In this document: in pieces, positions 47,900 through 61,162 of the stretch
How the letters are laid out: each line of letters begins with the position of its first letter
Numbering within the stretch: position 1 is the stretch's first letter
Source: Liriodendron chinense
Lineage: Eukaryota > Streptophyta > Magnoliopsida > Magnoliales > Magnoliaceae
Direction: 5' to 3'
Assembly: GCA_003013855.2 (NCBI GenBank)
Contig: PVNU02000774.1
Coordinates: 1 to 64,000 of the forward strand
DNA length: 64,000 bases
Notes under the pieces: generated by a model
Databases searched by the model: none
What the model was told of the DNA's origin: nothing
The model's input: the letters and a program-made list of their open reading frames with translations, nothing else
Made by a program: the position numbers and the translations under genes

Positions 47900-48955
47900 A
47901 AAGAAAAGTAGCAGCAACACCACCTGCAGAGGTATGTTATCAGCTACAAATAGCATCACACGGGCAGATTCACTCATTCTGCAAATAATTCTGCCTAGAA
48001 AGAACAAAATACTAAAGGTAAGATACATTCCAAAAAATAGAGAAATAACATTATACATTACTTTAAGAAAGAGGATTAAGAAAAAAGAAAAAGAAATGAT
48101 AGCCAGATTCAGTTATTCAAGAAAAATTAGAAATGAAGAAAACAAGAATATGAGGAACAAAGAAACAGTATGTGCATTGAGACAATACATTCACTTTAAT
48201 TCAGCTGAGCAAATGCACGAGCAAAGATTAGGAAAGTGACATGGCTGAGAGGCTTTTTGTAGAACACAAAAATAATGGAAACTAACCACAACTTACTATA
48301 ATTTGTAGAATCTAGAATACTTGAAAAAATCCTTAATATCTACCTACCATTGAAGAGGAATAAAATGTCATACATTCAATAGGGAAAGCTGGTCTACATC
48401 TACACTAGGATTGATCCATGTGATTTTAGTAGTGTACTACATCTAAAAAAAATAGTTGGCATTATTACAGATAAATATCCAAGCATCAAGCCCACGGAAT
48501 AACAAAAATCTCAATTTCACCACACCCCACACATAGACATCCTACCTCCCTAGATCAGTAATGAAACACGCATATACATGCACACAACATGGTTGAGGCA
48601 TCAAGGCTGGCCAGCATGGTCCAACTGAATTATGCTCACGATCGCACTTGTTAGGCTACTTGATGAAACAAGTGCCTCCAAAGCTTCTGTACTACATACA
48701 TGCCAAAACAACCAGCTCAGCACTTAGAGTGATACATTCAATAGTTTATGTAATTACAAAACAACAAAAAAAAAAAATCAAAATGATAAATTCATTCACC
48801 ATAATTCATTACTTGATAAATTCAAAATGATAAACAAGCTGGGAAACCGGAAGGTGGGCCCCACATGTACAATTTGTTGGGCCAAACAGAAGTTCCACCA
48901 AGCACTCTAGATATTGAATCGTAGATGAAATCACTGAAAACACAAAAGAACTTAC
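47900..48955. other. Unassigned interval
   Basis: A minus-strand segment at 47930-47990, bounded by AG and GT, reads CRMSESARVMLFVADNIPLQ and could be an exon, but I do not recognise it. The remainder is AT-rich without clear structure. Confidence 0.3.
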
Positions 48956-49031
48956 CATGCAGAAACTTGTCGAAACTTTTGTTGGTCACGAATTCGAAAA
49001 CGAGAATCTGTTCATCTCCAAACAGCCCCTT
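48956..49031 (-). pseudogene. Receptor-like kinase exon fragment
   Basis: The minus-strand text GLFGDEQILVFEFVTNKSFD followed by KFLHG matches the kinase N-lobe segment of plant receptor-like kinases (usual form ...LLVYEFVPNKSLDKFLHG). It ends at a GT donor (CATG|GTAAGT), as an authentic exon would. No neighbouring kinase exons were found within several kilobases, so this is an isolated fragment. Confidence 0.65.
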
Positions 49032-49357
49032 CACACACAAAAAAAAAAGGTGCAGCCATGAAAAAAAACATGTGCACTACAAACCAAACAGCCCCTAAAC
49101 TAATGACTAGAAATAGTCTGTAACTGCAACCAACTATATATTCTTTTCATTTGAGAGTCCTTACCTAAAGTTTAATGCATGCAGATTCTCCTTGCAGAGC
49201 CAAGTACATTGAGTTAGACACTCCTACATAAATTGAAAATTGTACCTGCAGTATTTGATGTGCATTTCCTTGAGAAGCATATACATCAATGAGGCTAAGC
49301 CGATAAGTAATTAAGCAAGACTAGATTGTTCCCCAAATAACAGCGTCCATAACTCCT

Positions 49358-49600
49358 ATGGCTGACAAATTGGCTTCTGAGCTGCTTCACTCAACAGATT
49401 ACAAGCTAATGAAGAAAATCTGTGGAGGTCACAGGATCATTCCAGGATCAAAGAGAAGGTACATAAAAACCAAGCTTTTCGAAGCACTCAAGCTTGTTGA
49501 ATGCACATGGAATGGTCCAATTCAACCTATTCCTAGGAGGGGATCCGACTCACAAGTTTGTCATGCACTCAAGCTTTTCGAATGCACGTGGAAAGGATAA
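49358..49600 (+). other. Unassigned open frame with an internal repeat
   Basis: 80 codons; the phrases ALKLVECTWNG and ALKLFECTWKG come from a 30-base tandem duplication. No family recognised. It may be non-coding. Confidence 0.2.
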
Positions 49601-49735
49601 TGACAGAATATAAACCAAGCAAGCAGGCATATCCTTACCACAATATTAGTATAAGTTTGCCTAGGTTTACATGTGCAGCTTATTTATAAGTATAGGTTTC
49701 CCAAGAAGTTTGATAAAGATAAAAATCATACACAC

Positions 49736-49792
49736 CTTATTTACATGTATCGGCTTCCCATAAAGTTTGATCATGTTCAGAGTCTTGATTGC
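49736..49792 (-). pseudogene. SF3B4 (U2 snRNP splicing factor) exon fragment
   Basis: A 57-base segment between AG (CAATGCAG) and GT (AATAAG|GTGTG) reads AIKTLNMIKLYGKPIHVNK, the end of the first RRM in SF3B4/SAP49. SF3B4 binds pre-mRNA near the branch site within the SF3b complex. No other SF3B4 exon was found nearby. A decayed partial copy of the same segment lies at 49685-49715 (ATAGGTTTCCCAAGAAGTTT), so the exon was locally duplicated. Confidence 0.65.
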
Positions 49793-50419
49793 CTGCATTG
49801 AAATCTGACAACATAAAAAAGAAAGAGAGAGAGACTTCTGACAAGAGGTAAAGCACTGCTCACCAACACATGATAAATCATATGACCTTCTATGAGCAAA
49901 CTATAATCGGTATAGAGAAATCAAGAAATCATAGGCAATACTTGCACATCCTTCTTTGTAATTCAAACCTCTTGTTACACGTGCATCAAACCTCTGACAG
50001 CATGCCTCTCTTTGTAATTCAGTTTTGTAATACTGGTAATAACTGATAATGCACAAGTAGGGCTGTGAAACTGAAGAATGTTTATACCCTTTCCAATTAT
50101 CAATAAAAAGAAATATAAAAAACAAACTTGAGGAAAGAATAATCAATCATGTTGTGAAACTGAAGAATGTTTATACCCTTTCCAAAGCATCCATAAGAGG
50201 ATTCTGCTCCATCTGTGAGGAGGTCCACAATTTGGATGCATAGGTTTCTAGTCCATCTGTGAAGAGGTCCACATCTTGGATGGTATGGATAGACATATGT
50301 GCATTGGTGCATGCCCGAGGATGTGTCACAACCATTTAACATGGTGTGACAAATGCCCACTATAGAGTCTTTGCTGTTAACAGAATTCTGAGCAATCAAT
50401 ATCAGTTTTTTTTTTTTTT

Positions 50420-52920
50420 TTTTTAATGTGCATGTAGTTTTATTTCCAAGTCGGTCAAGCTTATCTAGTGCTTCAAAAAACTAACAGCATTGTCTTCTAT
50501 ACCTCCACTACTCGACATTCGCCGAAGCTACTACCTTGAAATCATCAACTAGACTCTGTCTCATGACAATAACCATAAGGATTCTGGAAAGTAGATAATT
50601 GATGGCTATCAAGGAAATAAAACTCGTCATGACTGAAGCGAATTAAGTTAGTACACAAGGTAATAGAATTGCTTGTTTCAAGATTAAAAAAAGAAGGAAA
50701 AAAAAACCGTATAAGCATCTTATTTTAGTCTACTATGTGATAATAGTCTGCCTATGTAATCTTGCTTATAAGCATCTTAAATTTGCATCTCTTCTGAACA
50801 AACTTGAGCCAAAGACTCATCAACACCAAGCTCAATCAGAGTTTTTTGGTATTCAAGTACCCAACCAGTTAGCTACATGCAAGAAATAAGGTTGTAAAGA
50901 GAAGTCCAATCAACACCAGACTAACATTGCCATGTGACTAACAGGGTGGGTGGGTGTACCAACAGTTGGGGTTTGTGTACTAACTCAAAAAATAAGAAGA
51001 AGATTTAAAAATCCAGGATTTAGTTTTTTTTTTTCAATTCAGATTCCAAATCCATGCTGCCAAACAACGATTTCCCTAATACAGAAGCAACTATACTTGT
51101 AGCAAAATAGTACCCAGACTCAAAGAGCAATACCACTAATAGAAAAGGTTCAAACAACTCAGTAGTACAAGAACAACCAGCAAAATAGATAATGCTTACA
51201 AAATTCTATTTCCATTTAAGAGGGAAAAAAGAAAAAAAGAAATCAATAGATCCTAAAGTGAACTGCTCCAACCAGCCCAACCTGCCAATCCTGGGCGGTG
51301 TCCCCTCCGTTAGTAGCCTAAGTTGATGATTAAGAAAAAAATAAAATTATAATACATATTTGGTAAATCAGCTAAAGATTGAAGGGTTATGATCTCTCAT
51401 TTTGGAAGGTTTGTTATGGGGCTGTCATCCATGGTAAGGCATATTAAGTCAACTGTGTGGATCACCAAAATCAGCCCCACATGTAACAAATCCTGTATAA
51501 CTAGGAAAGCTATACAATTTGGTAAGTCATGGGACCCACACGTAGACTCCAAAACATGTATAGCTTCCTAGACTCCAAAACATGTGCAGAATTATCTCTC
51601 TCAAGAAATAGCTAGCTCCCTCCCTCTTTTTTTTTTTTTTTCTCTTTTCTTTTTCTTTTTTACATTGGCACCAATAGAGAAGGCCTCACAGCTAAAACAT
51701 GAATGTTCAGATATCCCACACACACACGCACGTATGTTTTTATGTATGTATGTATCAGCAACAGTAGACATGCCTTTGCAGTAGAAACATGAACATACTG
51801 AAATTACACACAGGCATGCATGCATGCTTTGCAACATAAACAGAAAAAAAGAAATCTGAGCATTCAACTCAGAAATGCTGACCGTTGTTTCACATTCAAC
51901 TCAGAAAACACAAACATACTAATCAATTAACAATTCAAAAATTCACAAATATACTAATCAATTCACTAATTACTAATTCACAAATATACTATGCCTGAAT
52001 CAGCCCTGTAACAGTCCGTTATGGGCCATCTACATGCCAGCACACGTGTAAAAATAAGATGGGCCAGATTGTTTAGATCATCTTACCCAAAAGTCAGGGA
52101 GATTCACTGCTCATGTAGGCAAGAGGACACCTTAAAACAATATCTTTCATCCATTTGTTTTGTGCACCGTGGTCCACCACAACAGTGTATGGGCCTTGAC
52201 AGCTTGAGGACCTTGATAACTTGACCCAACCCAACTCGAGCTTGGATCGGGTCAATTGGGTTCGTGTTGACCCAAACCCAAGATGCAACCCTATTATAAA
52301 GGATACCAAATAAAAGGAAAAAGGATAGAAAAAGAATTTTCTTTACTTTTTTACATTTTTTTTTTCTTCTTTTCCCTTTTCCATTTTCTTCTTTTGCTAT
52401 TCTCAACAAGGATCTTCAGCGAGGTCTGGTTGACTCAAAGATTTGGCTGAAATCAACTCGATATTTAAAAGGATGTTTTCAATGGAAGCGTGAACACAGC
52501 AATTGATAGTAGGAGCAATAGGGGACAAAATGTGCTTTTGGAAGAGTGGCAATTTGGGTGGAAGGTTCTTGCTCCTAACTCATGGTACAGTTACAAAAAC
52601 AGATGGTGTCAGTTATAATTAAATGAAACCATAATCTGTCCTTGATTAGGGAGAAACCAAGGTTCAATTTGGTAGACTTCAAGTGGTTACACAGTTATGA
52701 TGCATTGGCACAAATATGAGCGTTGGAGTATGATACCATCATAGAGCATCAGCATCATGCAAACACTTCACACTAAACTGATTTATTTCAATAACACACA
52801 ACAAAAATGTTCATGAATAACGAATTAAACATTCACATTACACGAAAGGTAACAAAATTTTACAAGTATCCTTTATCCATAAATAAGTGGTAAGATATTA
52901 ACCTAATAAGCTACCTCAGC
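50420..52920. other. Unassigned interval with one exon-like segment
   Basis: A minus-strand segment at 50777-50872 follows an acceptor (ATGTAG) and reads LTGWVLEYQKTLIELGVDES then LAQVCSEEMQI and a stop. It resembles a last exon, but I cannot name it. T-runs occur near 50406-50425 and 51628-51660. The rest shows nothing recognisable. Confidence 0.3.
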
Positions 52921-52924
52921 TTTA

Positions 52925-53099
52925 CTTGCAGGAAATATATTAAGCATACGAAGCCTTTGAGGATTTCATGCTTCTGCTTGTCACTAACGATGCCAGAAAT
53001 TGACAGAGGGTCAGGTTGCTCAGGGCAGCAAATAGGGCCAAAAGCATGCGACTTTCCAGCCACCAATTGAGCCTCAAATGAAAGATGTGGTTTCAGAAC
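52925..53099 (-). other. Exon-like segment of unknown identity
   Basis: Continuous minus-strand text VLKPHLSFEAQLVAGKSHAF then GPICCPEQPDPLSISGIVSD and KQKHEILKGF is unlike random translation. Codon use and the lack of stops over about 55 codons suggest former coding DNA. I do not recognise the family and state no function. Confidence 0.35.
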
Positions 53100-55190
53100 T
53101 AGAGAAAGTAAAGGAGTAGAATATCAGTGAAGAAAATGCTGAATTAACAGACATATATATACATAATGCAAGTACTAAAGAAAAACCAGGCGTAGGATTT
53201 TGGAATATATTAAATACTTGTGAGAATAGAAATAAGAGGTAGCCAAAAAGTATTTACTACAAAAGGTATTTAGACAATGCAAGAACCGTGATCACAACGA
53301 TATGTAAAAGATCCAATGTGATCTAGTAGAAGCAAATGGGAGAGAAGCAAATGGGAGAGACAACAAGCAAATGTAAAAGATAATCATCACAGAACCCATG
53401 AAATTATAAAACAAGGCACTCTTAGATCATATGAACTACCAAGATTTAGAGAATTCTTACATCCAAATTCCAAACCAATGGGATAGACAACAATGGAAAA
53501 TATGTTTGTGGAGAGACCACAGTTTACAGTCCACCCAGCAAATAACTTCCAACCTGTTAAGTGCTTGTGACATCCAATCCTCCTAATAGGTTGGCCCCAC
53601 AATGAGGATCACCAAGTGCAAAAATCAGCCTTTTTGAATCATCAAGAGAGCCACACCATAAAAAAATGTCCAGCCATTGATAAGTAGCAAAATACAAGTG
53701 TGGTCCACTTAATCCGTGTATGGAGCTTATTTTTGCATGAAGTTGGGTTGGATGTCCCATGCACTTAGCAAGTTAGAAGTCATCTACTGGGTGGACCATA
53801 ACCTGCGGTCCAACCGTTTGGACTTGAGACCTTCTCATATGTGTGTGCATGTGTGTCTAAGATGCTTCAAACTTTACGAATTTTAATTAGAATCGTATAG
53901 TGTAGAATCATTGAAGTTCATTTGCATGTAAAGAAGCCACCCACAGCTTCATCTTCTAGGAAAGAAGAACTAACTAATATCACAGTTGAAGATATTCTTA
54001 TTTTGGCATTGCTCTGATTTCAGGTGCAACACCGCTGAACTATATATAATGCAATTTTGGGTACCTTCATAGACTATGAGAGACATAGAAATGCAAGCAT
54101 AAATGCAAATCACTCATAGCATAGCATACAGAATGTAAATATATAAAATAATATTTGAGACACTACTGAGGTATCTAAACAGAGCCGTAACACACAAGAT
54201 ACACCCAGCATCCAATCAGATATAGACCAACAACACATACACAGAAGTATTGCATAGGAGCATCAACGACGAGAGCGGATTTAGGGGAGACCAACATACT
54301 TCGGCCCATTTATCAGGAAGGACTGGTCCTGAACGTGCCTGGATCCTAACACCAGGCAAGTCTGTTCATTAGGTGGACCACACATTTTCGTTGAATGGAA
54401 GTGGATTGCGTCCTGCCCCTCCTTGACGATAGCCTATCCAGGCAGGGATCCATGGGACCCACTATAATGTATGGGTTTTATCCATGCCGTCCATCCACTT
54501 TTCCAGATCATTTTTCACACCTAGCGAGGCCCACCTTTCCATATGATCCAATAAAACCCTAACCCGATTATAAAAAATCATCATGAAAATCCAAACCAGG
54601 GTTTCACAAATCAACAAAAAAAATCCAGCAAAATACCATCGAAAGAAAGAAGATGAAAACGAACCAAGCCGTGGCAAGACCTTTCCTGCCACCACTCTCT
54701 GCTACAATAGAAAATCCAGAATAGAGGTTGGTAGGGTTTCCAGAGGCTGCGATCGCAATGGCTATGGCGGCAGCTAGCAACATGAAATGCAACAACATGA
54801 CATTGTTGTCCGATGCACGGTGATGGAAACAAGAGACAATGGTTGACGTGGAACGTGGTGTTGACAACAAAGATAGCGTTTGGCTGTGATTCCAGTCGAC
54901 GAAGATGGCAGGGAATGAAGATTGGCATGACAGTGGTGGCGCAATAGGGTGTGGGATCTGGGTGGTGCAGCAGAGCAGGTGTGGGATCTGTGCAGTGATT
55001 GGTGAGGTAGATGATGGGCGCGGAGGTGATGGCTGGTGTTGGGCTTTGGAATGGGAATGGGGCTGAACAGGGAATGGGTTTCAGAGCACTCCCTCTTTCT
55101 CGCTCTTTTCTCAGCAAAAAGGGGAAACAGGGAGGGAGTGGGCGTGAGAGAAAGGAAAAGGACGACTTAACAAAATTGAATTTTTTTTAA
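53100..55190. other. Unassigned interval, partly foldback-repeat derived
   Basis: 53560-53830 and 54430-54540 carry family phrases ('gtccacttaatcc', 'ccatgccgtccatccac'). A long minus-strand open stretch at 54611-55117 has no recognisable domain; it could be a 5' leader or chance. Confidence 0.3.
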
Positions 55191-55197
55191 ATCCAGG

Positions 55198-57290
55198 TGC
55201 GTTTTACACCATGTAAGGGTTGACGCTGCCACGTGCTCCATGGGCCCCACCATGATGTATGAGTTCTATCCACTCTGTCCATTAAATTTTAAATTTATTT
55301 TAGGTCCCTAAACAAAAAATTAGATACATAAAAATTTCCAATGGACCACACCAAAGGGAAAATGTAGTGACCGAATGTCCACCACTACAAAACCTACATC
55401 CACTCTTTCCTACGGTGTGGTCCACCTGATCTTTTGATATGCATCCTTCTTTGATATAAAGCCTTAAAATGATTATTCAAAATTTATGGACGACATGGAT
55501 ATACATCAAATCATCAAGGTGGGCCGCAAGGTAAGGGTAACAACAAACATAAGAACACTTGGTTTTGCGACGGCTTACCAAGATTCGCCGACGGTGGGCA
55601 TTCAATTACATTGTTTCTTGTGCTGGTCCAGTTGACGTTTAGATCTACCATTACAATATTCCATACCGTTCGCAACATCTCAGTCCTCCTAGGATGAACA
55701 TATGAAAAAACAAATTATATTAATTTATATTAGCCTGATTAAAACTTTTATGATCCCACAAATATTTAAACCATGGTCATTCAATCCTTATGTTTTCAGC
55801 CCACACGACTTTTGGATCCCAGCTCATTTTTTTGTCTCATGCATGTCCTAAAATGGGCTCACAAAACGGATGGACATGGTGGATTTTCACAAACATCACA
55901 ATAGGCCCCTCGGTTCCCAACAGTTTGGCTATTGACATTGGTGATCAGGTGCTAGTGGTCGGGCTCTATGGACCCCACGATTATTGTGTTTAATTTATCC
56001 ATGTTGTTCATTCATTTCTCAAGATTAATTATAGCAAGACTTCATCCTATAAATGAGCCATATCTAAATCTTAGGTGGACCATAACACAAGAAAACAATA
56101 GTGATTGAATGTCCACTGTCCATTAAAAACGTCCTAGGGCCTGTAATGTTTAAGGCATGTTTAATGGATAAACTCATAAATCACGGTGGGCCCCACAAGC
56201 GCCGATCAGTACCTGCTACAGTAGTGGCAAGGTCGAAGACGATATGCAAATTAATCATCGTATAAGATATTCAACAATGTGTTTTAACGGCGTTCAATTA
56301 GTAAATGCCATTATAAAGTGGATCTTTAACAATGCTAGATTGTGCACGCCATAAAAATAAGTAATTGATGGTGTCTTTTACCGCATGCCGTTAACACCTA
56401 CAATTTGTTGTAGTTTGAATTAGAAGATAACAACTTAGTAGGTGTTACCTTTACTGTGTGCGGCCTACCTTGATTTTTTTTCTGTATATCCATTCCATCC
56501 ATCTATTTTTTCATCTCATTTTAGGAATCTATCCAAAATTATAAGAAGATCCAAATCTCAGGTGGACCATACCACTAGAAAGAGTGATGAATCACCATTA
56601 AAAACATTGTTGTGGGCCACAAAAGCTTTGGATCAATATTATCTTTCTAATTTTCCTTCATACAGATCTTCTTGACATTTATCAATAGGTTGGATTACAA
56701 ATAAACATCAAGGAAACGTTATAATGGGCCAGCCTTTGGAAATTTTAATGGTGAGGCACTCGAATCAACATTTCATGTGGTACTGATCCACTTGAGATTA
56801 ATCTCTCTATAAATTTTGGCCATCACATCTTAAAATGGTCTAAAGAAAACGGAATGGACGGTGTGGATATATAAAAAAACATCAATGTGGGCCCCATGGT
56901 AGGGGTAACACCCACTAATCTGTTACATGCATATATGGGTAACACCAAGCTAATTCGCACCCCAATTCGAGTGATGATTGGGGTGCTAGAAACAGACGAT
57001 CCAAACAGGGGATCATGGGGTCCATGGTGTTGTATGTGATTCATCCATGCTGTCCAACCCTTTTTACATATCATTTTAGGGCATGATCCAAAAATGACAC
57101 AGATTGAAGGTCCAAGTGAGCAACACTAAAATCAACAATTGACGACTTGGATATGGCTACATATGGTGTGGTCCACTTGAGCTTTCGACCTACCTCCTTC
57201 TTTGGGGTAAAACTCTAAAATGAGTTTTAAAAATTGATGGGCGGCATGGATATACATTAAATCATGTAGGTGGGCCCCAATGTAAGGATA
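55198..57290. mobile_element. Cluster of four or five foldback-repeat copies
   Basis: Successive arms can be read at about 55230-55530, 55565-55680 (right arm only), 55700-56190, 56445-56905 and 57000-57290. Each has the 'ccatcatgatgtatg', 'ccgtccatc', 'ggtccacttgag' or 'aaaatgattattc'-like phrases on one side and their inverse on the other. Their terminal sequences differ from each other. Confidence 0.65.
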
Positions 57291-57319
57291 ACAGGGTGGG
57301 TTCGTTTCATTAAATTATG

Positions 57320-57552
57320 AAAATAAGCATATTTTCGTTTTCCGACGGTTTCAGACCGTTGGAGATTCCGACGGCTAAAAGCCGTCGGAAAAAAAGGGCG
57401 GGACCGTCGGGGAAGGTATTTTTTTGGGTAGTTTTTTTCCGACGGCCGATAGACATTCGCCGACGGTTTTAGACCGTCGGAAATTCCGACGGCTCTGAGC
57501 CGTCGGAAAAAAAAAGGCGGGGCCGTCGGAAAAAGTCATTTTCTTGGTAGTG
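57320..57552. mobile_element. CACTA-like right terminus with CCGACGG/CCGTCGG subterminal repeats
   Basis: Ends GTCATTTTCTTGGTAGTG, the inverse of the 40330 terminus, and is preceded by at least eight CCGACGG/CCGTCGG words. A second, decayed terminus (GGTATTTTTTTGGGTAGT, ending about 57437) is embedded 115 bases inside it, so two element ends are joined. Confidence 0.7.
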
Positions 57553-57730
57553 TAGGGTCGTCCAATCAATGTAATTTTCTTTTAATGGCCCATCCATGAT
57601 GAGGTCTATCAGATGGATGGTTTGGATCACTGTTCATATGGCATGTGTACAAGGAAGGTGGAGCTTATTATCATGGGCCGTTCGGTAACAAAGGGCTTGA
57701 ACCATTTTGCACACTACTTGTACATGAGTA

Positions 57731-58593
57731 GAGGCAATGTGCATTGTGTGTAGAGTTGTTGAAAGGCTTCTAGAGAAGGCCAGAGTCAAATAGAGATGTA
57801 AGATCTCTAGAATTTTCTAAGGTTCTCTAGTAGATCTTTGTAGGGATAATAGTGTAGAATTATACAATAGAGAGAGCTCGGATTAGGTACTACCCCCCAC
57901 CAGGACATAGCTGGAGACGGATGGGTATGTGACACCTTGGCACTGGTGCAGAGCAGGTGAGACCCCCCAACCTTTGTTTGCCGATGTAACAGATCTGTCA
58001 GATCTCCACTAATACCGAGGTTGGAGCCCCCCTCTTTCCACCAATACCGAGGTGCCACGTACCCTTCTGTCTCCCGCTGTGTCCTAGTGGGGGTAGCACC
58101 CAATCCAAGCTCCTGTAGAGGCAATGTACAGTGTGTAGAGTTGTTGAAATGCTTTTAGAGAAGGCTAGAGTCAAATAGAAATGTAAGATCTCTATAATGT
58201 TCTAGAGTTCTCTAGTAGATCTTTGTGGGGTAATAGTGTAGAATTATATCATTGAGGCAATCTACATAGTGTGTAGAGTTGTTGAAAGGCTTCTAGAGGA
58301 GGCTAGAATCAAATAAAGATGTGAGATCTCTAGAATGTTCTAGAGTTCTCTAATAGATCTTTGTAGTGATAATAGTGTAAAATTATTGGAAAGGTTTCTA
58401 GAGTATTCTTGGCTATGGGACCGTTGCCACATTAGGCACGGCAAGAACTGCAGTGATGGGACATGCAGGATCTTGCGATAGTCATGCAATGGTGGAGTGA
58501 TTGATGGAGTTCATAAGGGTTGACTCATCAAAGCTATTATTTCCAAGAGGTGACCAAGGCATATTATTAAATAAATAAATTCAGTCATCTTCT

Positions 58594-58626
<33 letters not shown>
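57731..58626 (+). repeat. Degenerate tandem repeat (about 136-bp unit) ending in poly(A)
   Basis: Units start at 57731, 58118 and 58254 with 'gaggcaat' and share 'tgtagagttgttgaaa', 'agatctctagaat' and 'tagatctttgt'. A 250-bp stretch separates units 1 and 2. The block runs on to AATAAATAAA and a 31-base A tract (58596-58626). 'acatgag' stands on both outer sides (57722 and 58626), a possible short target duplication. It may be a retroposed transcript. Confidence 0.5.
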
Positions 58627-58627
<1 letters not shown>

Positions 58628-60938
58628 ATGAGCATGCATCAAGTGGACACGATTACATAGATGACCTCACCCAAAAGGGGGATATGGGTGGACTCATCAC
58701 ATGGGCAATGCATATATGTTGGATGTGGACTGTAAGTGAATGTTCTAATGTCCATATTCTTGATACATACATGGCTCACATAAGGAGCTGACTACCCTGG
58801 TTTTCAAGCCAAGCGATTTGGATGGCAGGACTTACACCTGCTGCACAGCTTGAATGAAAGGTACTCGATAACGGTAGCAGCCACACATGTATGTTGCATA
58901 ATGGATCAGCCGGGTGTGACTAAGATATATGGGTTAGTGAAGCCAAAACATTAGTTGAATATTGTAGATCTAAACCCTTACTAAACCATCTAGAGTCTAA
59001 GCTTTTCTTGCTTAGATGAAGGTGTACGATTCAGTGCAATTCAATTGAACTCCAATAGATGATGGGGAGTGATCCAATGCAACCCGTTTTAACCGGCAGC
59101 ACATCTGATCATCAATCCCTACCATACACTTACTCCTCAATCTTCTTAGCCATCATGTTGAAATGACAACCACTAGATGATGGTAACCATATGATCCATA
59201 AACATTCACAGAAATGGTCCACTAAGTGGAAAAGATAGCGCATAAAGTCGGCCACATATTGAATCGATTCTCTGAAGAATAGTTTCTGATCCAAATGACG
59301 ATAACCGTTTGATCAGTAACTATTGTAAACAGAGGGATGGAATAAAATGGGGCCCTTATTCTGATTCTTAGATTTATACCGTTGATTTTGGCATATTCAC
59401 AATGAAGAGTGAACTAGACTAGATGTATGGTTCAGATTGCTGTTTTGAATTGTCCAATACAACTCATTTAATCTGTCGTATGGTGCAAACTAGTTGTATA
59501 GGAATTTCCAACAAAAAAAGAAAAAAAAGAAAAAAAAATTTCCAAAAAAAATTAAAAGAAGTGGAATCTGCTTTACAAAGACTAAGATCAGTTGGTGGGT
59601 AGAATGGATTACTAGTAATTTAAAGAACCTATTTGTTAGGGCCCACATTCCTGGATTGTTTATGGTACTAAAGAATCACTTATTTTAGGCTACCGTAGCC
59701 ATTCTATCCATGGCTTGGAAAGGAAAATAAAGTATAGAATTGATTGTCCAGTCAGTGTGGTTTTTGTATGATGGTTAATGAAATCTTCTGAACCTAATAT
59801 GCTATTGATTAATTGATCGTACTTTCCAGGTCAACCGATGCAACCACCAGCACTATTACTTATAGTGCTTCTTTTCGTAACGGGACACTTGGTTGGATCC
59901 GTTGATCCAGACCGTTCATCACGTTCAAAGCAAATTTCATGGTTGACCATACCAAATCTGACAAATCTTAAAGATTTTATCAAAGGCTTTTAATAGGGAC
60001 AGACAAGATATTTTACATAAAATAAGGCCCAATCAACAATTTGATCCATCTATTTTTTTATGGCCCATCAGGATTGCTTGTCAGAAAGAATCACTTTTGT
60101 ACTTTAGGTAATCTTAACCATTCCATCCATATCATGGAAAAGAGATGACTCTGGAAAATATGGCCAGATGATTCAATCAATGTTACTCCATGAAATGTTA
60201 TTTGCACTAAACAGATAGTTCAGACCGAATGATTAGACCGTCTAAGGGTCCCAATGCAAGTAGGAGTATTACAACTTGTAGTGTTCTCCGAGCACTCGAG
60301 GAAAAATTCTCAACTATGAAAATGTTTTTATTTTCCTTTTTTTATTCCTCTCCTTTTCCCATGTTGGTATCTCTGCGTCTTTGTTTGTGTTAATCCATTG
60401 TAGGATTAATATATATTCTGATGGTGGTCAATGATCGCTGGGTTAAGATTGTAGCATGGTGGCCCATGAAGAGTGGTCCAAAACACATCGGTCGACCCCG
60501 ATCAAAGACTGAAGATTATTGAACAAAACAACGCAACTGATAAAAAAAATCTTGAAGGCTGCTCTAAGGTGATGGTGGGCCACGAATGTTTAAGTTGGGG
60601 TATGTCATCTACCATGCATGTGGAACGCATGCGTGGCAATCATGAGCCAATTGAATTTGACCGCTGATCTTCATATTTTCAACCGTTCATTTAATAAACT
60701 CAACCGTCCATTTATCAAACTCCATAAAAAATTCGATGAAGTTTTGAACCGTGGATTGCCAACTTGTCCGCAGATGAGAAGCAAAAGAAAAAGGAAAAAG
60801 AGGAAAAAGAGGAAAGGCTGACAAAGGGAGGACATCAAGCAATAAAGCAAGATCACAAACAAAGGAGAAGCGTTCTCCCACTAGCAAATGAAAGAAGGAA
60901 TATGAAACAGAATAAATTCGGCAGTTCGCGGGATAAGT
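58627..60938. other. Intergenic DNA with no recognisable gene
   Basis: Neither strand shows conserved protein text. A-rich stretch at 59512-59540; purine-rich AGGAAAAAG run at 60785-60820. Confidence 0.4.
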
Positions 60939-60955
60939 AAGGCATTGCACAAAGC

Positions 60956-61162
60956 TGGGAATCCTGACGGTCATGGCTTCTCTCCTGCTGCTTTCTGTGG
61001 GTGTTCTTCTTTAGGTGGTGTTGGTGTCTATATTTTAGGGTTTAAGATAGGCGGGCCTGTTCCTTTTTGTCCACGGGCCTGCCCGAATGGTGTGGTGTAG
61101 GATGAGCGGTTGCTCCTTTCAATGAATATACATCTATCTTCTTTAAAAAAAAAAAAAAAAAG

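Noticed and set aside
54604..55117. Long minus-strand open frames, one with a hydrophobic LLAAAIAIAIAA stretch
   Set aside because: No family match and two overlapping frames compete; hydrophobic text alone is not enough to call a gene.
55555..55610. A further CACTA-like end (CACTTGGTTTTGCGACGG)
   Set aside because: The GACGG word there belongs to the right arm of a foldback repeat ('gacggtgggcattcaa'); no subterminal repeat series follows.
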